A stretch of DNA of 5,450 nucleotides from an uncultured archaeon (lineage in GTDB: Archaea > Thermoproteota > Nitrososphaeria > Nitrososphaerales > CALBXV01): the NCBI GenBank assembly GCA_937890045.1, contig CALBXV010000346.1:1-5450 (forward strand), written 5' to 3'. Below are positions 1 through 5,435 of this stretch, in pieces. Both the position numbers and the translations under genes were made by a program. A model generated the notes under the pieces. It was given only the letters and a program-made list of their open reading frames with translations, was not told where the DNA came from and did no database searches. Position 1 is the stretch's first letter; every line of letters begins with the position of its first letter.

Positions 1-99
1 ATTTCTAATAACTGGGTCATCACTGTTATTATATCTAACAATCGCGTCCTCTGTTCCTTGAGTAAAATACATATTCTTTTTAGATTTGGGTTTTGCCAT
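1..99 (-). CDS. 55: Late-transcription sigma factor, gp55-like, N-terminal part only
   Basis: Partial gene running off the left edge; only the first 33 codons are visible, beginning with the ATG at 99-97. The peptide starts MAKPKSKKNMYFTQGTEDAI and continues through a VRYNN stretch to IRN. A basic, Lys-rich N-terminus followed by NMYFTQ.TE.AI..YN resembles the start of the gp55 sigma factor of T4-like cyanophages and other marine myoviruses. In that family the protein binds host RNA polymerase and, with the sliding clamp, directs it to late promoters. A strong GGAGG ribosome site precedes it by 7 bases, and the start overlaps the previous stop codon by one base (TAATG), so it is probably translationally coupled to the upstream membrane protein. 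The assignment rests on recalled N-terminal similarity alone, because the sigma region 2 residues lie outside the window. Confidence 0.68.
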   Translation of the reverse strand, partial: MAKPKSKKNMYFTQGTEDAIVRYNNSDDPVIRN

Positions 100-371
100 T
101 ATTCTTCCTCCAATATTTGTTCACCTAAAGATCCTGTTAATTCATTAATTACGTCTTTTATACCTTCAAATATACTTCCAATTTCATCGTCTGCCTCAAA
201 ATGACCAGTAGAATCAATTGCCTGTAAATTATTACTAGTTTCTAATATTCTATTAGAAAATCCTTCCATCCAAGTTTCTAATAATTCAACTTTACGAGTT
301 AGATTCCATATTATATAACTACAAACTCCAAGTAAAACTACAGTTAATCCTAATACTATTTCTACAATCAT
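99..371 (-). CDS. Small single-pass membrane protein, conserved in marine T4-like phages
   Basis: 90-residue protein. Residues about 2-24 form one hydrophobic segment (IVLGLTVVLLGV...SYIIW), followed by TRK, which by the positive-inside rule puts the C-terminus in the cytoplasm. Residues 25-50 are amphipathic and may form a short coiled coil. A polar patch GHFEADDEIG (56-65) follows, then an acidic tail ending in EEE. I recall small proteins with this layout (N-terminal membrane helix plus an 'FEADDE(I/V)G' motif) near the late sigma gene in cyanophage and pelagiphage genomes; their function is unknown. The start ATG overlaps the upstream stop as ATGA, with only a weak GGAA-type ribosome site, so translation probably depends on re-initiation after the 81-aa gene. 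Its own end overlaps the sigma factor start. A role in membrane remodelling or replication anchoring would be speculation. Confidence 0.8.
   Translation of the reverse strand: MIVEIVLGLTVVLLGVCSYIIWNLTRKVELLETWMEGFSNRILETSNNLQAIDSTGHFEADDEIGSIFEGIKDVINELTGSLGEQILEEE
107..111 (-). promoter_or_regulatory. Strong ribosome binding site for the sigma factor gene
   Basis: The minus strand reads GGAGG, then 7 bases, then the ATG at 99-97. It is the best Shine-Dalgarno match in the window and lies inside the last codons (the Glu run) of the upstream 90-aa gene. It suggests a high translation rate for the late sigma factor and supports the chosen start. Confidence 0.75.
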
Positions 372-613
372 TTTAATTTTTCCAGTTCTTCAGTTACTTC
401 CTGTAAAGCGAACGGGCATACACCACACTTCAAATCATTTTCCCAACAATGCCAATATATTCGTGGAATATCTTCACAATCATCATCAAAATCTTCACAT
501 ATATGATCTGGTACTGACTTGTAATCTATAGATGATCTTGTCTTGCCTTTTACCCAACCATAACTTGACATAAATCCTTTCATAACTGATAAATCATTTG
601 TATCTATTTTCAT
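368..613 (-). CDS. Small cysteine-containing acidic protein of unknown function
   Basis: 81-residue protein, not recognised. It has five cysteines: C39, C46, C56, C63 and C66, the last two as a CGVC pair. An acidic middle (about 39-48, DFDDDCED type) precedes an aromatic stretch IYWHCWEN (52-59), and the protein ends in a charged helix (EVTEELEKLK). The Cys spacing plus H37 and H55 could bind a metal such as zinc or an Fe-S cluster, but the arrangement matches no zinc finger I can name. It has a GGAG ribosome site 7 bases before the ATG. It overlaps the HD gene stop by one base (TAATG) and the next gene start by four (ATGA), so it belongs to the same translationally coupled block. Good coupling at both ends supports it being a real gene. 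Confidence 0.75.
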   Translation of the reverse strand: MKIDTNDLSVMKGFMSSYGWVKGKTRSSIDYKSVPDHICEDFDDDCEDIPRIYWHCWENDLKCGVCPFALQEVTEELEKLK

Positions 614-1431
614 TATTTATCTCCAAATAATTCTTCAAACAAATCTTGACTTCTTTGTTGAAGTTCATTATCTACTTTCTTTTTTTCTTTAGGTTCTTTA
701 ATTGCTTCTTGAACTCTTTCTCTAACTATCCTATCTTCTTCTTCCTCTCCTCTTTTCCACTCATCATATTCTACTCGTGTAGCCATACTATCCGCCCAAT
801 GTAATACATAACCAATATTAGACCGCAATTGATAGTCTGGTATATACGACTTAAAATATTTAGCATTTGCATCATCATACAATCCATCAGCCAATTTAAT
901 TCCCATAGTTTCATTTACAGTACATTGAAGTCCAAAATATTGAAGTAACCACAATGCTCTATCTGGAACTGCCATATAAGCTAGTTCAGGATTGTGAGTA
1001 AAGATTTCTCCTCTGTTTTTTACGTGCCAATCACTGTCTTGTGGAATATAATAATCATATTCTAAATCACCAATCTTACCTAAATCGTGATGTAGTGCAG
1101 CAAATACTAATTCTTCATCTGTATAATCTTTTGTTCCTCCTACTTCTTCAAGTAAATCAGATATTTTCTGTGCTAACTTTACAACGTGAAGGACGTGTTC
1201 TACATAACCACCCGAGTGAGCATAATGAAAATGTTTTTTCCCACTTGCTGGTGCCATACACATTCTATCTTCAAAGTAATCATACATCTCAAGCAATTTA
1301 GTATGTCTTTCGTCATCTTCAGTATCTATTTGAGAAACGCGTTTCTCATACTTCGAAGCAAATGTATCATCTATAACCTGTACTAATTCATTCCAATTAT
1401 CTTGGATTTGTTCTGGTGTTAATTGTTTCAT
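613..1431 (-). CDS. HD-domain metal-dependent phosphohydrolase, T4-like marine phage type
   Basis: 272-residue protein. A short helical N-terminal region is followed by the landmark MCMAPASGKKHFHYAHSGGY (58-77), then an HD-superfamily core: H79 in YVEHVLHV, the H115-D116 pair in ALHHDLGKI (112-120), and D214 in HWADSMA. These are the four classic metal ligands (H...HD...D). The region NRGEIFTHNP (139-148), VPDRALWLL (155-163) and LADGLYDDAN (180-189) matches a protein I recall as common in T4-like cyanophages. HD proteins of this type cleave phosphate esters of nucleotides or nucleic acids; the substrate here is unknown. The C-terminus (about 225-272) is a highly charged Glu/Lys-rich tail. 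It begins the downstream core block, 14 bases after the cassette's last stop, with a GGAG ribosome site 5 bases before the ATG. A role in nucleotide turnover during infection is inference. Confidence 0.85.
   Translation of the reverse strand: MKQLTPEQIQDNWNELVQVIDDTFASKYEKRVSQIDTEDDERHTKLLEMYDYFEDRMCMAPASGKKHFHYAHSGGYVEHVLHVVKLAQKISDLLEEVGGTKDYTDEELVFAALHHDLGKIGDLEYDYYIPQDSDWHVKNRGEIFTHNPELAYMAVPDRALWLLQYFGLQCTVNETMGIKLADGLYDDANAKYFKSYIPDYQLRSNIGYVLHWADSMATRVEYDEWKRGEEEEDRIVRERVQEAIKEPKEKKKVDNELQQRSQDLFEELFGDK
621..624 (-). promoter_or_regulatory. Ribosome binding site of the 81-aa gene
   Basis: GGAG on the minus strand, 7 bases before the ATG at 613-611. It sits within the last codons of the HD-domain gene and confirms the start chosen for the small gene. 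Confidence 0.6.
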
Positions 1432-1436
1432 TTATT

Positions 1437-1440
1437 CTCC
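1437..1440 (-). promoter_or_regulatory. Ribosome binding site of the HD gene
   Basis: GGAG on the minus strand, 5 bases before the ATG at 1431-1429, inside the 14-base gap after the cassette. No terminator-like hairpin or clear promoter lies in this gap, so cassette transcripts probably read through into the core block. Confidence 0.6.
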
Positions 1441-1445
1441 ATTTA

Positions 1446-2084
1446 TTATTTTTTACTACAAAAAGCAATGTGATTTCCAGCCTTCGGAACACTTACTTCT
1501 TCAATTTTATTAAAATTATTTTTTAGTTGTTTAAGATATTTTTGATATGATGATTCAGAAATCCAAGTATTAAAAACTGCATGTCCATTCTTATCCAATA
1601 TATCATTAAGTCTGTAATAAAATTTATTGCTTCTTAAATGTCTTGGAATTTGAAAATCATTAAAAACATCAATAAAAATCAAATCATATTTTATATCAGT
1701 TTTCATAACATATTCCAAAGCATCTTCAATAATTATGGACACTCTTTCGTGTTTTGGCAGAAAGAAATATTCATGTGAAATTTGTTTTAACTCCGGAATA
1801 AGTTCTACTACATCAATTTGAAGTTCGGGAAATCTATGAAATAAGTGACTTGGAATTGTTCCTGCTCCCAATCCTAATGCTAGAACTCTTTTAATATTGG
1901 GTTTCTTATCTACAATAGAAACCATATCTCTTATATATTTTGTTTGCAATCGAAATGGACTTTTCAATTTTATAGAAGATTGTCTAATAGAATTTCCAAA
2001 TCGTAAATGTCTAACATATTTTTTATCTATCACTTGGATTTTAATATTTTCATATTCAGTTTCGTAAATAATTTTTTCTTCCAT
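1446..2084 (-). CDS. Spermidine-synthase-like (PABS-type) SAM-dependent enzyme
   Basis: 212-residue Rossmann-fold protein resembling the polyamine synthase family. N-terminal beta strands (about 5-45) include RHLRFGNSIRQSS (25-37), comparable to the 'L.LDG..Q' strand of spermidine synthases, followed by a helix YIRDMVSIV (50-58) where those enzymes have the YHEM helix. SAM motif I is VLALGLGAGTIP (67-78). E94 in VVELIPE should bind the ribose. IIIEDALEYV (117-126) carries the acidic residue expected near adenine. YDLIFIDVFNDF (133-144) holds the post-beta4 acidic site. It is shorter than true spermidine synthases (about 280 residues) and lacks their full substrate motifs, so the donor could be SAM or decarboxy-SAM and the acceptor is unknown. 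It lies 3 bases after the transferase gene with a weak GGGA ribosome site. An ordinary small-molecule methyltransferase is the main alternative. Confidence 0.78.
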   Translation of the reverse strand: MEEKIIYETEYENIKIQVIDKKYVRHLRFGNSIRQSSIKLKSPFRLQTKYIRDMVSIVDKKPNIKRVLALGLGAGTIPSHLFHRFPELQIDVVELIPELKQISHEYFFLPKHERVSIIIEDALEYVMKTDIKYDLIFIDVFNDFQIPRHLRSNKFYYRLNDILDKNGHAVFNTWISESSYQKYLKQLKNNFNKIEEVSVPKAGNHIAFCSKK

Positions 2085-2087
2085 TTA

Positions 2088-3164
2088 TCAATTTTCCCAT
2101 TTAAATACATAATGTGGTATTTCAACATCATTTAATATTTGTTTATATGTTCTTAAACTTTTCATACTGAAAGCCCCACCAAAATAACCATCTACAATTC
2201 CTCGCTCATATATATCTTTAACTGTTATATAATGAATTAAAGCTCCCATTCTTTTTTTAATCTCTTCAAATTCTTTTTGTTCCACCTCATTTGTCAACTG
2301 AGAATTTTTTTCATATATAGTATGTCCAATTGATTTGTTAATTATTTGATGTGCTAGTTTACCATTAATTATATAAACACAAAATCCAACTGGAATATCC
2401 TTATATGTAATCAAATAATAAATTGTATTTTTATCTCGCCAAAATGGATATTTTAATATTCCTTTAGATAGTTTATGCCATCCCTTGTGTGTCCCCTCTA
2501 TCGTTGTTTTCCATTTATCAAATCCTTTACTTATCATTTCAATTTCATCTGTTTCCTCTTTTAAAACTTTCCATTTCAAATTTGACATTTTTAACATTCG
2601 ATTTATGCCTTTTTTAGTTCTCCATTTATTTTTACTTATCTTTTCACAATTAGATGGAATGTGACTATAAAAATTATAAGAATCAATTTTTTCGCTTAAA
2701 GTATATCCCCAATCTTTTAACTTTTCTGCTTCAGAACTATTAGAACTTATCTTATTAATCAAATTCTTCTCAATTAATTTCAACAATACAGTTCGTTCAT
2801 TTTTACAATTATTATTAATACTAATAGGGAGCCCTTCTACTCGGGTATAAACTGTCTTGAACATCTGAACTCTTTTCAATACCATTATTATTAAATCTTC
2901 ATTGTACTCAATTGTTATAATTTTCCTTTGCCAATCTTTAGCAATCCTATTATATTCATGTGAAAATTCTGCTGGTAAAACTCCTTCGTATCCATATCTA
3001 TTTTTTCTGGTGTCATTAAAATAATCAATAAATTTTTTAGATGAATGCCGAGAAAAATCCATAGCCTTTTCTAAAAAAAATTCTCTCTCAGATATTTTAT
3101 TTAAACCATCCCATTTTATACAGGGATCTCTTTCAAGTAAATTTAATTCTATCCCCACACTCAC
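2088..3164 (-). CDS. FemAB/GNAT-like acyl- or aminoacyl-transferase
   Basis: 358-residue protein, Lys/Asn-rich. It looks like two consecutive GNAT-type halves. The first (about 25-175) has strands around KIITIEYNEDLIIMVLK (81-97) and ends with LKDWGYTLSEKI (149-160). The second (about 176-358) begins with a basic stretch KNKWRTKKGINRMLK (178-192), like the 'R..I.KA.K' helix of FemX-type proteins. It continues with YYLITYKDIPVGFCVYI (249-265), typical of GNAT beta4-beta5, and FGGAFSMKSLRTYKQ (328-342), typical of a C-terminal 'G.....SL..YK' signature. The family transfers acyl or aminoacyl groups from CoA or tRNA to amines; the substrate here is unknown. The start is GTG: GTGA overlaps the upstream TGA by 4 bases, which argues for coupling and for this start. 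A GAGGTGA ribosome-like run overlaps the start itself, and no other good start lies nearby. The next gene begins 3 bases after its stop. Assignment is by pattern only. Confidence 0.62.
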   Translation of the reverse strand: MSVGIELNLLERDPCIKWDGLNKISEREFFLEKAMDFSRHSSKKFIDYFNDTRKNRYGYEGVLPAEFSHEYNRIAKDWQRKIITIEYNEDLIIMVLKRVQMFKTVYTRVEGLPISINNNCKNERTVLLKLIEKNLINKISSNSSEAEKLKDWGYTLSEKIDSYNFYSHIPSNCEKISKNKWRTKKGINRMLKMSNLKWKVLKEETDEIEMISKGFDKWKTTIEGTHKGWHKLSKGILKYPFWRDKNTIYYLITYKDIPVGFCVYIINGKLAHQIINKSIGHTIYEKNSQLTNEVEQKEFEEIKKRMGALIHYITVKDIYERGIVDGYFGGAFSMKSLRTYKQILNDVEIPHYVFKWEN

Positions 3165-4027
3165 CTCAAAAAATTAGTATTTCCAATTACCCAAAAACAT
3201 ACATTTTCTTTTTTCGGATTAACAATATTTTCTTTAAGCATTAAATCGTAAGCTTTCGATTCATATATTCCATCTAATTCTAAATCTTTATCTATTTCTT
3301 TTATCATAACTTTACTGTATGGATAACTTCCCATATAATATTCAAATTTGTCCCAATACTCCCACTTCATATAATTCATACTTTTCTGAATAAACTTTCT
3401 TCTATCATAACCAAATGGTTGAATGGCTATTACTCTAAAATCCCTTTCATATTTTAAGATTCCAGTCATAATTCCAACAAAGGATACTGCACTTCCAAGA
3501 TTAACAACTAGAGTATTAATTTCATCAGGTATATTAGAAACTTGTTCTGCTATAATATCAACTATCGATTCTTTGTTACTCTCTATATGATATCCAAATA
3601 AAATCTTAAACATTGGAGTTTCTTCAACTAACGTATTTAACCGTGAATATAATACATTATTGAAAGCTTGAGTTTTACTTAATAGAACCACTTCAGCCCC
3701 AAACTCCTCTGAATATTGAAGAGCTTTATTTTCTTTAACCGCTTTCTCTACTGTAGTATTGCCAATTCCAACTATTGACTTAAACCCAAACTCCTTTGCT
3801 ACTCGTGCTACAATCGGAGATTGTGGAGAATGAATAGATGCCGCTGTAATTAAAGTAGAATTATATTCTTTCTTTATTAATTCTTTGTTTTGTTCTACTA
3901 AAGCATAACATTGTCTCACTTTCCCTCCAGAAATCTCAAAGTCTGAAAATGGTTTAAATAAATCTTCCCTCTTAAACCAAATTTCGCCGTGTTTTTCTAT
4001 TGGAGATAATTCTCTATAATTTATCAT
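3161..4027 (-). CDS. Fold-type II PLP-dependent enzyme, ACC deaminase/D-cysteine desulfhydrase-like
   Basis: 288-residue protein of the tryptophan-synthase-beta superfamily. IWFKREDLF (16-24) and ISGGKVRQCY (32-41) match the family's 'KREDL...GGNK.RK' region, making K36 the likely PLP Schiff-base lysine. SIHSPQSPIVARVAKEFG (64-81) aligns with the 'QSNH.R..A..A...G' helix, placing S67 at the catalytic serine position. VVNLGSAVSFVG (174-185) is the phosphate-cup loop, poorer in glycine than the usual GTGGT. YESKAYDLM (255-263) matches the 'Y.GKA..G' segment and VCFWVIGN (277-284) the final 'F.HTGG' strand. At 288 residues it is somewhat shorter than the usual 320-340. Family members deaminate or beta-eliminate small amino acids; the altered active site means the substrate cannot be named. 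First gene of the cassette: its ATG lies just after a sigma70 promoter with no ribosome site, so it is probably translated from a leaderless mRNA. Confidence 0.8.
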   Translation of the reverse strand: MINYRELSPIEKHGEIWFKREDLFKPFSDFEISGGKVRQCYALVEQNKELIKKEYNSTLITAASIHSPQSPIVARVAKEFGFKSIVGIGNTTVEKAVKENKALQYSEEFGAEVVLLSKTQAFNNVLYSRLNTLVEETPMFKILFGYHIESNKESIVDIIAEQVSNIPDEINTLVVNLGSAVSFVGIMTGILKYERDFRVIAIQPFGYDRRKFIQKSMNYMKWEYWDKFEYYMGSYPYSKVMIKEIDKDLELDGIYESKAYDLMLKENIVNPKKENVCFWVIGNTNFLR

Positions 4028-4036
4028 TACATCTTA

Positions 4037-4065
4037 AATATACAACATTTTTAATGAAAAGTCAA
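4037..4065 (-). promoter_or_regulatory. Sigma70-type promoter of the three-gene cassette
   Basis: On the minus strand TTGACT (4065-4060) and TATATT (4042-4037) are separated by exactly 17 bases, each one base from consensus. It lies in the only real gap between genes. Transcription should start near 4030, about 3 bases before the ATG at 4027-4025, and no Shine-Dalgarno sequence fits in between. The promoter would let the host RNA polymerase express the cassette independently of phage middle or late factors. It does not fit the T4-type late motif TATAAATA. Confidence 0.72.
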
Positions 4066-4073
4066 GGACTTTT
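4057..4073 (-). terminator. Short inverted repeat after the methyltransferase stop, possible weak terminator
   Basis: Directly after the methyltransferase TAA (4076-4074) the minus strand has AAAAGTC (4073-4067), loop CTT, then GACTTTT (4063-4057), a perfect 7-bp stem. Only three pairs are G-C or adjoin G-C, and the T-run is part of the stem, so as an intrinsic terminator it would be weak. The -35 box of the cassette promoter overlaps its loop and 3' arm. It could also be a protein-binding palindrome. Confidence 0.35.
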
Positions 4074-5435
4074 TTAAGGTTTCCAAAACACAAAAATTGG
4101 TTCGTATTTTCGATAACTACCATCAACCTTTACACAGTTTTTTACATTCTCTGGATTCAAACCAGTCATTGTCGTCATTAACATTTTGAGTTTGTCTTTG
4201 TATTCACCACCAAGAGATTCAACAATATCAATACTATCTTGTTCAAGTGGATGATACTTATCTTTTCCAATTTTGATATCTGCAATATTCCACAACAAAT
4301 ATCTATTTGGTTTTAAATATTCATATGCAGTAGTCAAAGTTGGCCTTAAAAAATTATCTCTCCAATTATCATACTTAGGATATAACTTATAGCTTTGTTC
4401 TTCATCTTCTGAGTATTGCTCTCTATCAAAGTATGGTGGGCTCGTGAAAACTAAATCAAGTATATCCTTATACGTCTGAAACTCTGGATTGTTCCCAATA
4501 AATTCACTTCCATCTTGAAATATATGATAAGTATTCTTATCTTCTTCCCAAAATGGATTTGTTTCTAATACCTCATTATTAAAAAAGTCTGCTACATACT
4601 CGTATCGTGTCTTACCTAACTCGTCTATGTAATTGTCCGTGTTAGGGTCTGTACCAATATAATGAATTCGTTTGAGTGATGACATAGCTCCGAGAATACG
4701 ACCGCCCCAACCACTACTTGGATCATAAATATTTAATGGTTCATCTTGTTCTATATGTTTTGTATATCTCTCATATATCCAACGAGCTGTTAATGGTGGG
4801 AAATTTACAGCTGGTTGGCCAAGTCCTAACCTAAATGCCTGTATTCCAGCTGGGAATAACTTTTGTCCACGTTCAAATCTATGAACTAAGAATTTATATT
4901 TCTCATCATCAAGTTCTATTGGAAGATTTGTCTTATGTTTGTAGGGGAGATTTTCTATCACAAATTTTGATAGAGTTAAATATTTCTCTTCTACTGAATC
5001 CTTTTTATGTTGAACTACAAAATAATTTTGTGGCAATAACTCATTACTTAAAACACATTTAGACCAATTATACATTGAATCTCTTTTTAAAATTCTACGA
5101 ATGACCTTCTGAAATTTATCTTTATAATCTTCGGTAAACCAATCATATATAGAACCATTATTAACACGAGTTTTTAACATTGTAGGAAAAAATTGATTTA
5201 CTGCAGAACCAAACTTATTATAATTTCTTATTACATCATATTCACCAGTATCTTCGTCCTTTGTCAAGAATTGTTTTTTACCTTGATGTAATGGATATTC
5301 TCTAAGTTTTTGAAAATTCTTTTTTATATCTTTGGTATTTTGACCAATAGTTGGCGGTATTCCTTTTTCATCCCACTCAGATAATATAAATAAACGAAGA
5401 GACTCTATCCAATCGGATGTTTGTTTATCATCCAT
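4074..5435 (-). CDS. Orphan DNA amino-methyltransferase (N4-cytosine or N6-adenine)
   Basis: 453 residues from the ATG at 5435. The catalytic half holds, in order: a motif X-like NFPPLTARWIYERY (211-224), SAM motif I IYDPSSGWGGRILG (236-249), GTDPNTDNY (261-269) as motif II, FQDGSEF (306-312) as motif III, the catalytic TSPPYF (331-336), a motif VI-like YLLWNIADI (379-387) and the closing strand KYEPIFVFWKP (443-453). The X-I-IV order excludes the beta class. SPPY is common in N4-cytosine enzymes but does not settle the base. Only about 85 residues separate motifs I and IV, so target recognition may lie in the roughly 200-residue N-terminal region, which starts SDWIESLRLFILSEWDEKGI, a pattern I recall from marine phage methylases. 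No restriction enzyme is adjacent. Start uncertain: five codons upstream of this ATG to the window edge remain open and no ribosome site is visible, so the gene may begin outside. Confidence 0.85.
   Translation of the reverse strand: MDDKQTSDWIESLRLFILSEWDEKGIPPTIGQNTKDIKKNFQKLREYPLHQGKKQFLTKDEDTGEYDVIRNYNKFGSAVNQFFPTMLKTRVNNGSIYDWFTEDYKDKFQKVIRRILKRDSMYNWSKCVLSNELLPQNYFVVQHKKDSVEEKYLTLSKFVIENLPYKHKTNLPIELDDEKYKFLVHRFERGQKLFPAGIQAFRLGLGQPAVNFPPLTARWIYERYTKHIEQDEPLNIYDPSSGWGGRILGAMSSLKRIHYIGTDPNTDNYIDELGKTRYEYVADFFNNEVLETNPFWEEDKNTYHIFQDGSEFIGNNPEFQTYKDILDLVFTSPPYFDREQYSEDEEQSYKLYPKYDNWRDNFLRPTLTTAYEYLKPNRYLLWNIADIKIGKDKYHPLEQDSIDIVESLGGEYKDKLKMLMTTMTGLNPENVKNCVKVDGSYRKYEPIFVFWKP

Larger units (their letters stand above)
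1446..4073 (-). other. Compositionally distinct accessory cassette (moron-like)
   Basis: The unit spans the promoter gap and three genes: PLP enzyme, FemAB/GNAT-like transferase and spermidine-synthase-like enzyme. Hand counts of six 60-base rows inside (starting 1621, 2101, 2581, 3001, 3421, 3601) total 85 G+C of 360. Six rows outside (661, 961, 1201, 4381, 4681, 5101) total 125 of 360. Own promoter, tight coupling (a 4-base overlap, then a 3-base gap) and lower GC together suggest the three genes arrived together. No integrase, transposase or flanking repeat of useful length is visible, so the mechanism of entry is unknown; recombination between related phages is the simplest idea. Confidence 0.6.

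Noticed and set aside
614..621. GATAAATA on the minus strand, similar to the T4-like late promoter motif
   Set aside because: It sits between the ribosome site and the ATG of the 81-aa gene, so its transcript would start at or after that ATG. In DNA this AT-rich the match is expected by chance.
1041..1301. Plus-strand open frame of 86 codons
   Set aside because: It lies wholly inside the well-supported HD-domain gene on the other strand, has no ribosome site and shows no recognisable protein features.
1186..1386. Plus-strand open frame of 66 codons
   Set aside because: Also antisense within the HD gene; a chance open frame in AT-rich DNA.
1428..1442. Four-codon mini-frame (ATG GAG AAT AAA TGA) whose stop overlaps the HD gene start
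   Set aside because: It arises from a repeated CATTTATT either side of the GGAG ribosome site. A leader peptide is possible but nothing else supports it.
1429..1447. Direct repeat of 8 bases (CATTTATT twice) at the left edge of the cassette, as a possible insertion scar
   Set aside because: It is too short and AT-rich to be meaningful, and no matching copy stands out at the right edge of the cassette.
1480..1500. Possible hairpin near the end of the spermidine-synthase-like gene (CCAGCCTTCGG region)
   Set aside because: The arms pair poorly, no T-run follows, and it lies inside the coding sequence, so it is not a credible terminator.
4835..5062. Plus-strand open frame of 75 codons
   Set aside because: Antisense to the N-terminal region of the methyltransferase, with no supporting signals.
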